Assembly (NCBI GenBank): GCA_003242525.1
Contig: QGUU01000216.1
Coordinates: forward strand, 1 to 5,217
From: Pseudomonadota bacterium
Lineage (GTDB): Bacteria > Pseudomonadota > Alphaproteobacteria > Rhizobiales > Rhizobiaceae
Length of the DNA stretch: 5,217 nucleotides
Direction of reading: 5' to 3'
This document shows positions 1 to 5,217 of the stretch, one piece after another. The notes under the pieces were generated by a model. That model saw only the letters and a program-made list of their open reading frames with translations, was not told the DNA's origin and made no database searches. The position numbers and the translations under genes were made by a program. How positions within the stretch are numbered: position 1 is the first letter of the stretch; each line of letters begins with the position of its first letter.

Positions 1-295
1 CCGTGGTGACAGCTACCCGCTCCGGGGCCAGTTCGATCCCGTAATGCTGTTCATAATGCGTCGCGATCGCCGCGCGCAGCGTGGCAAGCCCAAGCGCGTC
101 GGTATAGCCGATGCGCCCCCGCTCCAGGGCGGAGGCAGCAGCCCGTCGCACGGCAGCCGGCGCAGGGTCATAGGGCTGGCCCACGGCCATGGACACGACG
201 TCCGTGCCGGCGGCGATGAGGCGGTTTGCCTCGGCCAACACATCCATCGCGTGGAACGGCTCGACCGCACCCCGCCGTGAAACCGAAACAGCCAT
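1..295 (-). CDS. PLP-dependent aminotransferase, class I/II (N-terminal 98 codons; runs off the left edge)
   Basis: Start of a fold-type I, pyridoxal-phosphate-dependent aminotransferase, expected to be a cytoplasmic enzyme moving an amino group between an amino acid and a 2-oxo acid. The visible part shows the family's N-terminal pattern: SMAVGQPYDPAP at residues 35-46 (the substrate-side G-x-P segment), then GRIGYTDALGLATLR at residues 60-74 (the Y-T-x-x-x-G-x-x-x-LR block) and HYEQHYG at 80-86. The PLP-binding lysine and the rest of the catalytic core lie outside the window, so the substrate cannot be named. The ATG at 295-293 is chosen because an AAGGAG ribosome-binding site (306-301 on this strand) sits 5 bases before it. 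The gene is divergent from the M48 protease gene. The family call is secure; the aspartate/aromatic/other subclass is unresolved. Confidence 0.88.
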   Translation of the reverse strand, partial: MAVSVSRRGAVEPFHAMDVLAEANRLIAAGTDVVSMAVGQPYDPAPAAVRRAAASALERGRIGYTDALGLATLRAAIATHYEQHYGIELAPERVAVTT

Positions 296-439
296 CGTCA
301 CTCCTTGACTAACTCTACGCCTGCGCAGCCAGCCCACCGCCGCGCCGCACAAATGCCCGATTGGTCCGGCTATCACAAGTTCGGATGTTTTCCGGCCGCG
401 GCTTTCCTTCTCCGTGCGCCTCGGTTAGCTGTGAGGACC
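296..439. promoter_or_regulatory. Divergent intergenic region between the aminotransferase and M48 protease genes
   Basis: These 144 bases separate two divergently transcribed genes, so promoters for both are expected here. The minus-strand ribosome-binding site AAGGAG is at 306-301. I could not find a convincing sigma-70-type promoter in either direction: the best plus-strand match is TTGGTC at 361-366 with GATGTT 17 bases downstream, and the best minus-strand match is TTGTGA followed after 17 bases by CATTTG. Both have poor -10 boxes. No clear operator palindrome was seen. The role as a regulatory region is inferred from gene orientation only. Confidence 0.45.
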
Positions 440-1840
440 ATGCTGAACCTGACCCGACCCATTTCCACATCCGGCAAGCTGTTTCGCGCAGCGGCGGTTG
501 CCATGCTCGGAGCCGCGGTTGCAATCACCGTTGCCGTTCCGGCCAGGGCGCAGAGAGTTCCCGTCGTGCGAGACGCCGAGATCGAGGCCTTGGTACGAGA
601 ATATGCCAGGCCAATCTTCAAGGCTGCCAATCTTTCAAGTTCCGGCATCCGAATCATTCTCGTCAACGACCCCTCGTTCAACGCCTTTGTTGCCGGGCGC
701 CGGCTGTTCATAAATACCGGAGCGCTGATGCAGGCCGAGACACCGAACGAGATAATCGGCGTCCTTGCACATGAATGCGCCCACATCGCAGGAGGCCACG
801 AGCAAAGGCTGCGCCAGCAACTAGAAGGCGCGCAGACCATGGCGATCGTGGCTGGGCTCCTGGGTGCAGGCGCCATGGTGGCCGGCGCGACAGGCGGCAG
901 CCGCGGCCTGGGAACCGCCGGAATGGGCATTGCCGCCGCAGGTGGTGAACTGGCGCAGCGCGTCCTGCTCAACTATCAGCGCGGCGAGGAGATTACCGCC
1001 GATCGCTCGGCCATCGCCTATCTCAACGCCACCGGCCAGTCCGGCGAAGGCATGCTGAAGACTTTCCGGCGCTTCCAGACGGCACTGTCGCTTTCCGGCG
1101 CAAAGGTCGATCCATACCGGATCAGCCATCCGATGCCGCAGGACCGCATCTCCAACCTTCAGTCGCTTGTCGAAAAGAGCCCCTACCGGAACAAGGTCGA
1201 TCCGCCGGCACTGCAGCAGCGCCACGACATGATGCGGGCCAAGATCGCCATCTATACGCAAGGCCAGGCGGCCATGTCGCGACTTCTTCGCAAGGGCGCC
1301 GACCCGCTGGCGGTTAAATATGGCGATGCGCAGGCGACTTATCTTTTCGGCAATCCCAGCTCCGCGCTCAAGAAGACGGACGAACTCATCCGGGCACAGC
1401 CGCGCAATCCCTATTTCCACGAACTTCGCGGCGACATCCTGATGAAGCTGAACCGGCCGAAAGACGCCGCAACGGCCTATGCCAAGGCCGTCAGCCTGGA
1501 CCCGGTCAAATCGGGGCTGCTTCCAGTCTCCTATGGACAAGCGCTGATGGCGATCGGAACGCCGGACGCCTTGCGCAAGGCGATTGCGCAGATCGAAATT
1601 GGTCTTTCGCGCGACAAGGAAAACACTGTTGCCTATCGCTACCTTGCACAGGCATATGGCCAGCTTGGCCAGATAGGAAAAGCAGAACTGGCGACCGCCG
1701 ACGGCTACTTTTATTCCGGCGACTACCAGAATGCGTCGATTTTCGCCATGCGCGCCCAGAAGCTGCTGAAACCGGGAGAGCCGGATTGGGTTCGCGCGCA
1801 GGACATCATAAGCTCGGGCAAGCCCCGGAAGAAAAAATAA
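440..1840 (+). CDS. Secreted M48-family zinc metalloprotease with C-terminal TPR repeats (BepA-like)
   Basis: Predicted 466-residue periplasmic zinc endopeptidase of family M48, of the TPR-containing type represented by E. coli BepA, which degrades or helps fold outer-membrane proteins. Residues 1-37 form a signal peptide: basic start (K13, R16), hydrophobic core at about 17-33, and a probable cleavage site after ARA (35-37). The zinc site is HECAH at 111-115, with the third ligand E184 in EEITAD (183-188). A Gly/Ala-rich hydrophobic stretch at about 135-170 lies between them, as usual in M48 enzymes. SHP at 229-231 matches the position of the regulatory 'His switch' of BepA (inference by alignment from memory). 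TPR-like helices occur at about 323-355 and 395-445; the tail is basic (KPRKKK). The ATG at 440 is preferred because it places the signal peptide at the N-terminus and follows a GAGG, although that is only 3 bases away. The frame is open back to a TTG at 305, and an in-frame GTG lies at 431. The exact client is unknown. Confidence 0.9.
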   Translation: MLNLTRPISTSGKLFRAAAVAMLGAAVAITVAVPARAQRVPVVRDAEIEALVREYARPIFKAANLSSSGIRIILVNDPSFNAFVAGRRLFINTGALMQAETPNEIIGVLAHECAHIAGGHEQRLRQQLEGAQTMAIVAGLLGAGAMVAGATGGSRGLGTAGMGIAAAGGELAQRVLLNYQRGEEITADRSAIAYLNATGQSGEGMLKTFRRFQTALSLSGAKVDPYRISHPMPQDRISNLQSLVEKSPYRNKVDPPALQQRHDMMRAKIAIYTQGQAAMSRLLRKGADPLAVKYGDAQATYLFGNPSSALKKTDELIRAQPRNPYFHELRGDILMKLNRPKDAATAYAKAVSLDPVKSGLLPVSYGQALMAIGTPDALRKAIAQIEIGLSRDKENTVAYRYLAQAYGQLGQIGKAELATADGYFYSGDYQNASIFAMRAQKLLKPGEPDWVRAQDIISSGKPRKKK

Positions 1841-1887
1841 ACGGTTTCCGTGGCTCATGAGCAGCCCGGCGGGAAAGGAACAGGACG
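1841..1887 (+). other. Short gap between protease and dsbA-like gene, with SD for the latter
   Basis: The 47-base spacer contains a 10-base palindrome GCTCATGAGC (1853-1862) with no T-tract after it, so it does not look like an intrinsic terminator. AAAGGA at 1874-1879 lies 8 bases before the ATG at 1888 and serves as a good ribosome-binding site. The short distance and shared strand suggest the two envelope genes are co-transcribed. Confidence 0.5.
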
Positions 1888-2697
1888 ATGAACAAGGCAA
1901 TTCTTCTGGCCGCAGCGGGCACAACTGCCGCCTTCGCCATGCTGGCTGTCGGTTTCATGGCCGGCAACGTCCTGCCCGCAAAGGCGGAGAACCTGGAGAA
2001 GGCGGATCGGATCCAGGTGGCTTCGACGCCTACGCTGGACCGCGCAGAGGTGGAAAATATCGTCCGCGACTATCTCCTTGCGAACCCGGAAATCCTGCTT
2101 GAGGTCCAGGACGCGCTGGAAGCCAAGCAGAAGGAAGAACAGCGTCTTGCCAGCGAGCTGGTCATCAAGGACCTGAAGGACGAAATCTTCAACTCCGCCT
2201 ATGACGGCGTTATCGGCAATCCGAACGGCAAGGTGACCATCGTCGAGTTCTACGACTACAATTGCGGCTTCTGCAAACGCGCGCTCGAAGACATGGTCGC
2301 GCTGACGAAACAGGACCCCGACCTTCGTTTCGTGCTCAAGGAGTTCCCCATCCTCGGGCCGGATTCGCACAAGGCCTCGATCGTATCGATGGCCTTTCAC
2401 AAAATGATGCCGGAAAAATACGGCGAGTTCCACATGGCCCTGCTTGGCGGTGAGGGAAGGGTCACGGAAGCTAAGGCGATCGAGGTCGCCTTATCCCTTG
2501 GCGCTGACGAAGCCACGCTGCGCGAGCACATGAAGGACCCCGATATTCCGGAGGTCCTCTCCAGGACATATGAGATCGCCAACAGGCTCAACATCAGCGG
2601 CACGCCTTCCTATGTGGTAGGCAACGAGGTGGTTTTCGGCGCACTGGGCCAACAAGTCCTCGGAGAGAAGATCACGGCAGCCAAGGCGGGGCTCTAG
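1888..2697 (+). CDS. DsbA-family (ScsC-like) periplasmic thiol:disulfide oxidoreductase
   Basis: Predicted 269-residue exported thioredoxin-fold protein that forms or isomerises disulfide bonds in periplasmic proteins. An N-terminal signal peptide or anchor (hydrophobic residues about 4-25) is followed by a possible cleavage site after AKA (31-33). Residues about 50-90, including RDYLLANPEILLE (60-72) and a charged helix rich in Lys/Glu/Gln, match the N-terminal helical domain of ScsC-type proteins, which in Proteus ScsC drives trimerisation. The DsbA core follows: VEFYDYNCGFCK with the catalytic CGFC at 126-129, and the cis-proline loop GTPSYVVG at 238-245 with P240. Both redox cysteines and the cis-Pro are intact, so it should be active. 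Family members are oxidases, isomerases or copper-resistance proteins; the sequence alone does not say which. No scsB or dsbB partner gene is visible. The start is supported by AAAGGA 8 bases upstream. It probably shares a transcript with the preceding M48 protease. Confidence 0.92.
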   Translation: MNKAILLAAAGTTAAFAMLAVGFMAGNVLPAKAENLEKADRIQVASTPTLDRAEVENIVRDYLLANPEILLEVQDALEAKQKEEQRLASELVIKDLKDEIFNSAYDGVIGNPNGKVTIVEFYDYNCGFCKRALEDMVALTKQDPDLRFVLKEFPILGPDSHKASIVSMAFHKMMPEKYGEFHMALLGGEGRVTEAKAIEVALSLGADEATLREHMKDPDIPEVLSRTYEIANRLNISGTPSYVVGNEVVFGALGQQVLGEKITAAKAGL

Positions 2698-2700
2698 CAG

Positions 2701-2718
2701 GCCGTGCGGACGGCTTTT
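2701..2718 (+). terminator. Possible weak intrinsic terminator after the dsbA-like gene
   Basis: GCCGT (2701-2705) and ACGGC (2710-2714) can pair as a 5-bp GC-rich stem with a GCGG loop, followed at once by TTTT (2715-2718). Outer arms AGCAG (2696-2700) and CTGCT (2720-2724) could also pair around a 5-base bulge. The hairpin begins 3 bases after the stop codon, where a terminator is expected. The stem and T-run are both short, so termination may be partial. Confidence 0.4.
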
Positions 2719-2829
2719 GCTGCTGTGGACAGGGGAAGAAGGCACTTGCGCTCTTTTCGCAGCCGGTTAAGCCGAATATAGAACCTCCATGTTTCTTGAA
2801 CCTTTGCGCGCCGGAAAAGGTCGGCATTT
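2719..2829 (+). promoter_or_regulatory. Leader region before aroQ; probable promoter region for aroQ-accB-accC-aat
   Basis: This non-coding stretch precedes the four-gene aroQ to aat run and is the natural place for its promoter. An AT-rich AATATAGA (2775-2782) is a possible -10 element, but no good -35 box stands 16-18 bases before it (TTTTCG at 2754-2759 is poor). Further on, GCCGG (2810-2814) and TCGGC (2821-2825) can form a small hairpin whose loop is AAAAGG, the aroQ ribosome-binding site. The promoter role is inferred from position and gap length. Confidence 0.35.
2816..2821 (+). promoter_or_regulatory. Ribosome-binding site deciding the TTG start of aroQ
   Basis: AAAGGT lies 8 bases before the TTG at 2830. 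No ATG or GTG stands at the position expected for an AroQ N-terminus: the next in-frame ATG is codon 14, inside the conserved LNGPNLN motif region, which would delete essential residues. The TTG is therefore the start. Confidence 0.7.
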
Positions 2830-3264
2830 TTGAAAACGGTTTTTGTTCTTAACGGCCCTAACCTGAACATGCTCGGCAAGCGCGAGCCATCCATCTATGG
2901 CGTCCAGACGCTGGACGACATTGCTTGCGACTGCCGCAAGGCCGGCGTGGAACTGGGCCTTGAGATAGATTTCCGACAGTCCAACCACGAAGGTGACCTG
3001 GTCACCTGGATTCAGGAGGCAGGGGAAAAGGCGGCTGGTGTCGTGCTCAACGCGGGCGCCTATACGCACACCTCCATTGCCATCCATGATGCCGTGCGGG
3101 CGGTGGCTCCCGTTCCGGTGGTGGAAGTGCATCTGTCGAACATTCACGCGCGGGAACCGTTCCGCCATGCGTCCAGGGTCGCACCCCATGCCATTGGCAT
3201 GATCTGCGGATTTGGCCCGTTGGGCTATCGGCTTGCGCTACAGGCCCTTGCGGCACGCCTGTGA
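2830..3264 (+). CDS. aroQ: Type II 3-dehydroquinate dehydratase
   Basis: 144-residue cytoplasmic enzyme for the third step of the shikimate pathway, trans-dehydration of 3-dehydroquinate to 3-dehydroshikimate on the way to chorismate and aromatic amino acids. Type II enzymes are small (about 145-150 residues) flavodoxin-like dodecamers, and the length fits. Visible signatures: [18 protein letters not shown] (7-24) with the lid residue R18 and the catalytic Tyr Y23; QSNHEG (50-55); NAGAYTHTS (74-82), where NPGAYTH is more usual; [11 protein letters not shown] (99-109) with the catalytic His H101; and a C-terminal ICGFGPLGY (125-133). All expected catalytic positions are present. Translation starts at an unusual TTG, fixed by the ribosome-binding site 8 bases upstream and by the need to keep the first motif. 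It is followed after 28 bases by accB, an arrangement I recall as frequent in alphaproteobacteria. Confidence 0.97.
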   Translation: MKTVFVLNGPNLNMLGKREPSIYGVQTLDDIACDCRKAGVELGLEIDFRQSNHEGDLVTWIQEAGEKAAGVVLNAGAYTHTSIAIHDAVRAVAPVPVVEVHLSNIHAREPFRHASRVAPHAIGMICGFGPLGYRLALQALAARL

Positions 3265-3292
3265 ACGGCCCTGCCAGGAGAAAGGTCGATCA

Positions 3293-3754
3293 ATGACAAA
3301 AACAAACGGCATAGACCAGAAGCTCATCCGCGACCTTGCGGGGATACTGAACGACACCAATCTGACCGAGATTGAGGTGGAGTACGGTGACCTGAAGCTG
3401 CGCGTAGCGCGCCAGGCGCCGGCGGTTCATGCCGTAGCCGCTCCGCCGCCACAAGCTCCTGCTTCCGCGCCCGCCGCGCCGGCACAGGCGCCTGCGGCAC
3501 CGGCCGCGGCCGATCCAGGCAAGAATGCAGTTCCCTCGCCCATGGTTGGCACCGCCTATCTTGCTCCTGCGCCGGATGCAAAACCTTTCGTGGAGGTTGG
3601 CCAGAAGGTGAAGGAGGGACAGACGCTGCTCATCATCGAGGCCATGAAGACGATGAACCAGATCCCATCGCCGCGCGCCGGCACGGTGACGGCGATCCTC
3701 GTCGAGGACGCGCAGCCGGTCGAATACGGCATGCCGCTTGTGGTGATCGAATAG
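3293..3754 (+). CDS. accB: Biotin carboxyl carrier protein of acetyl-CoA carboxylase (BCCP)
   Basis: 153-residue carrier that shuttles carboxyl-biotin between the AccC biotin carboxylase and the AccAD carboxyltransferase in the synthesis of malonyl-CoA, the first step of fatty-acid synthesis. Residues 1-41 form the N-terminal region, which in E. coli contacts AccC and helps assembly. Residues about 42-76 are a flexible Ala/Pro-rich linker. Residues 80-153 are the biotinyl (lipoyl-like) domain, with the 'thumb' loop at about 89-96 (YLAPAPDA) that distinguishes acetyl-CoA carboxylase BCCP from other biotinyl domains. The biotinylated lysine is K119 in EAMKTMNQI (116-124); Thr after the lysine replaces the Met common in enterics. 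The ATG at 3293 is chosen because AAAGG (3281-3285, with AGGAG just before it) lies 7 bases upstream; the frame is open further upstream into aroQ, but that extension has no family support. accC starts one base after its stop. Confidence 0.97.
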   Translation: MTKTNGIDQKLIRDLAGILNDTNLTEIEVEYGDLKLRVARQAPAVHAVAAPPPQAPASAPAAPAQAPAAPAAADPGKNAVPSPMVGTAYLAPAPDAKPFVEVGQKVKEGQTLLIIEAMKTMNQIPSPRAGTVTAILVEDAQPVEYGMPLVVIE

Positions 3755-3755
3755 G

Positions 3756-5108
3756 ATGTTCCAGAAGATTCTCATTGCCAATCGCGGCGAGATCGCGCTT
3801 CGGGTGTTGCGCGCTTGCAAGGAACTCGGGATCCAGACGGTCGTCGTCCACTCCACCGCTGACGCGGACGCCATGCATGTGCGACTTGCCGACGAGGCCG
3901 TTTGCATCGGCCCGCCGCCCTCGCGCGACAGCTACCTGAACATCCACCAGATCGTGGCGGCCTGCGAAATCACCGGGGCCGACGCCGTGCACCCCGGTTA
4001 CGGCTTCCTGTCGGAAAATGCGAAGTTTGCCGACATACTGGCCGCTCATAACATCACCTTCATCGGCCCGTCCGGCGACCATATCCGCATAATGGGCGAC
4101 AAGATCGAGGCCAAGAGGACGGCCAAGCGTCTGGGCATTCCAGTAGTGCCGGGCTCGGAGGGCGCGGTTACCGACGAAAAGGAAGCCAAGCGCATCGCCG
4201 CGGAGATCGGCTATCCCGTCATCATCAAGGCATCGGCCGGCGGTGGCGGACGGGGAATGAAGGTCGCGCGCACGGAAACCGACCTCGAAATGGCGCTTGC
4301 GACGGCGCGCTCGGAAGCCGGCGCGGCCTTCGGCGACGACGCCGTCTATATCGAAAAGTATCTGGAAAAGCCACGCCATATCGAGTTGCAGGTTTTCGGC
4401 GACGGGGCAGGCAACGGCGTCCATTTTGGCGAGCGCGACTGCTCGCTGCAGCGCCGCCACCAGAAGGTGTGGGAGGAAGCAAACTCCCCTGCCCTCAACG
4501 CCGACGAACGCGCCAAGATCGGCGACATATGCGCCAGAGCCGTCGCCAATCTTGGCTATTCGGGCGCGGGCACGATCGAATTCCTCTATGAGGATGGCGA
4601 ATTCTACTTCATCGAGATGAACACCCGCCTGCAGGTGGAGCATCCGGTGACCGAGGCGATCACCGGCATCGACCTGGTGCATGAGCAGATCCGCGTGGCT
4701 TCCGGCGGCGGCCTGTCCGTGCGCCAGGAAGACATCAAGTTCACGGGCCACGCCATCGAATGCCGCATCAATGCCGAGGACCCGCGCACCTTCACGCCAT
4801 CGCCCGGGACGATCACCCATTTCCACACGCCAGGCGGATTGGGAATCCGTGTCGATTCGGGGGTTTACTCCGGTTACCGCATCCCGCCCTATTACGATTC
4901 CCTCATCGGCAAGCTGATCGTGCACGGCCGCAATCGGGTGGAATGCATGATGCGGCTGCGGCGCGCGCTGGACGAATTCGTGGTGGATGGCATCAAGACG
5001 ACGCTGCCGCTGTTCCGCGACCTCGTCGGCAATCTCGACATTGCCAATGGCGAATATGACATCCACTGGCTGGAAAAGTATCTTGCCAAGGGCACCGAGG
5101 CGCACTGA
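3756..5108 (+). CDS. accC: Biotin carboxylase subunit of acetyl-CoA carboxylase
   Basis: 450-residue ATP-grasp enzyme that carboxylates the biotin on AccB using ATP and bicarbonate; E. coli AccC has 449 residues, so it is full length. The order is an N-terminal pre-ATP-grasp domain (begins MFQKILIANRGEIALR), the ATP-grasp domain, and a C-terminal biotin-carboxylase domain. Residues matching the E. coli active site are all present: K116 in GDKIEA; K158 and the glycine-rich ATP loop KASAGGGGRGMK; H208 in PRHIELQVFG; E275 and E287 (metal and ATP binding) in TIEF and FIEMN; N289 and R291 (bicarbonate site) in EMNTRLQVEHP; and R337 in ECRINAEDP. After about residue 158 numbering runs one behind E. 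coli. Only one base separates its ATG from the accB stop and no strong ribosome-binding site stands before it (GGTG at 3742-3745 at best), so translational coupling to accB is likely. This would help keep the two subunits in balance. Confidence 0.98.
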   Translation: MFQKILIANRGEIALRVLRACKELGIQTVVVHSTADADAMHVRLADEAVCIGPPPSRDSYLNIHQIVAACEITGADAVHPGYGFLSENAKFADILAAHNITFIGPSGDHIRIMGDKIEAKRTAKRLGIPVVPGSEGAVTDEKEAKRIAAEIGYPVIIKASAGGGGRGMKVARTETDLEMALATARSEAGAAFGDDAVYIEKYLEKPRHIELQVFGDGAGNGVHFGERDCSLQRRHQKVWEEANSPALNADERAKIGDICARAVANLGYSGAGTIEFLYEDGEFYFIEMNTRLQVEHPVTEAITGIDLVHEQIRVASGGGLSVRQEDIKFTGHAIECRINAEDPRTFTPSPGTITHFHTPGGLGIRVDSGVYSGYRIPPYYDSLIGKLIVHGRNRVECMMRLRRALDEFVVDGIKTTLPLFRDLVGNLDIANGEYDIHWLEKYLAKGTEAH

Positions 5109-5114
5109 AGGGGG
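5109..5114 (+). promoter_or_regulatory. Ribosome-binding site for aat in the 9-base accC-aat gap
   Basis: The purine-rich AGGGGG at 5109-5114 sits 3 bases before the aat ATG (AAGGGG at 5108-5113 sits 4 bases before it). The spacing is rather tight. The gap leaves no room for a promoter, so aat is probably read through from accC, though a promoter inside accC cannot be excluded. Confidence 0.5.
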
Positions 5115-5117
5115 TTC

Positions 5118-5217
5118 ATGACCAGCCCCTACGCCCCCGGATACAGCATACCCACCGACCTTCTGCTTAAAGCATACGCGTCGCCGGTCTTTCCCATGGC
5201 GGCAAGCGCCTCGGACC
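5118..5217 (+). CDS. aat: Leucyl/phenylalanyl-tRNA--protein transferase (first 33 codons; runs off the right edge)
   Basis: Start of the cytoplasmic enzyme that adds Leu or Phe from aminoacyl-tRNA to proteins with N-terminal Arg or Lys, marking them for ClpS/ClpAP degradation (N-degron pathway). Only the N-terminal part is visible: IPTDLLLKAYASPVFPMAASASD at residues 11-33. The LLKAY...FPMA pattern corresponds to the conserved LL-x-AY-x-x-G-x-FP segment of Aat proteins (E. coli: LLMAYQRGIFPW). Two residues look odd: P23, where the family has a conserved Gly, and A29, where alphaproteobacterial members usually have Glu as I recall. The catalytic GNAT-like domain is outside the window. The gap to accC is 9 bases, so it is likely the last visible gene of the aroQ-accB-accC-aat run. 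The call rests on a short stretch but is supported by the neighbourhood. Confidence 0.85.
   Translation, partial: MTSPYAPGYSIPTDLLLKAYASPVFPMAASASD

Noticed and set aside
305..439. Upstream extension of the M48 protease to a TTG at 305 (45 extra residues)
   Set aside because: It would put 45 residues ahead of a clear signal peptide, and the TTG overlaps the ribosome-binding site of the divergent aminotransferase gene.
1853..1862. Palindrome GCTCATGAGC between the protease and dsbA-like genes as terminator or operator
   Set aside because: There is no T-tract, and a single 10-base palindrome in GC-rich DNA is easily chance.
821..1924. A 367-codon open frame on the minus strand, antisense to the M48 protease
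   Set aside because: It is the mirror of a well-supported gene, with no recognisable motifs and an implausible position across two genes.
3212..3292. Upstream extension of accB into the end of aroQ
   Set aside because: The ATG at 3293 has a good ribosome-binding site and yields a normal BCCP N-terminus; the extra 27 residues are just aroQ read in another frame.
3423..3520. Ala/Pro-rich low-complexity stretch in accB as a possible repeat element or insertion
   Set aside because: A flexible Ala/Pro linker before the biotinyl domain is standard in BCCP.
3644..3658. AMKT in place of AMKM at the AccB biotinylation site as a novel variant
   Set aside because: The lysine is intact, and AMKT is, as I recall, usual in rhizobial AccB.
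3633..5105. A 490-codon open frame on the minus strand, antisense to accC and the end of accB
   Set aside because: Long antisense frames are common opposite GC-rich, codon-biased genes. The plus-strand accC has every catalytic residue, and the antisense translation shows no recognisable domain.

Overview
This window looks like ordinary chromosome from an alphaproteobacterium of the order Hyphomicrobiales (Rhizobiales), most like the Mesorhizobium/Phyllobacteriaceae group. The basis is the GC-rich coding sequence, the alphaproteobacterial style of the proteins (for example the AMKT biotinylation motif in AccB and the KVWEEANSPAL segment in AccC), and the gene order, which I recall as common in that group. 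The genus is inference from memory, not from a database comparison.

Layout. Positions 1-295 (minus strand) hold the N-terminal 98 codons of a fold-type I PLP-dependent aminotransferase that runs off the left edge. A 144-base divergent intergenic region (296-439) follows. From there all genes are on the plus strand: a secreted M48 zinc metalloprotease with C-terminal TPR repeats (440-1840), a periplasmic DsbA/ScsC-like thioredoxin-fold protein (1888-2697), a 132-base gap with a small terminator-like hairpin, then a tight cluster of type II 3-dehydroquinase aroQ (2830-3264), biotin carboxyl carrier protein accB (3293-3754), biotin carboxylase accC (3756-5108), and the first 33 codons of leucyl/phenylalanyl-tRNA--protein transferase aat (5118 to the right edge).

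How they work together. The first two plus-strand genes are both cell-envelope quality-control proteins: one a protease/chaperone of the BepA type, the other a disulfide oxidoreductase or isomerase. They are only 47 bases apart, so co-transcription is plausible. AccB and AccC are two of the subunits of acetyl-CoA carboxylase, the first committed step of fatty-acid synthesis. They are one base apart and probably translationally coupled. AroQ (shikimate pathway) and Aat (N-degron tagging of proteins for ClpAPS) flank them with gaps of 28 and 9 bases, so aroQ-accB-accC-aat is probably one transcript.

I found no mobile element, CRISPR array, RNA gene or unknown protein family, and no sign of an undescribed system. 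The points worth a second look are small: an SD sequence sitting in the loop of a GC-rich hairpin before the TTG start of aroQ, and two substitutions at normally conserved positions in the visible part of Aat.
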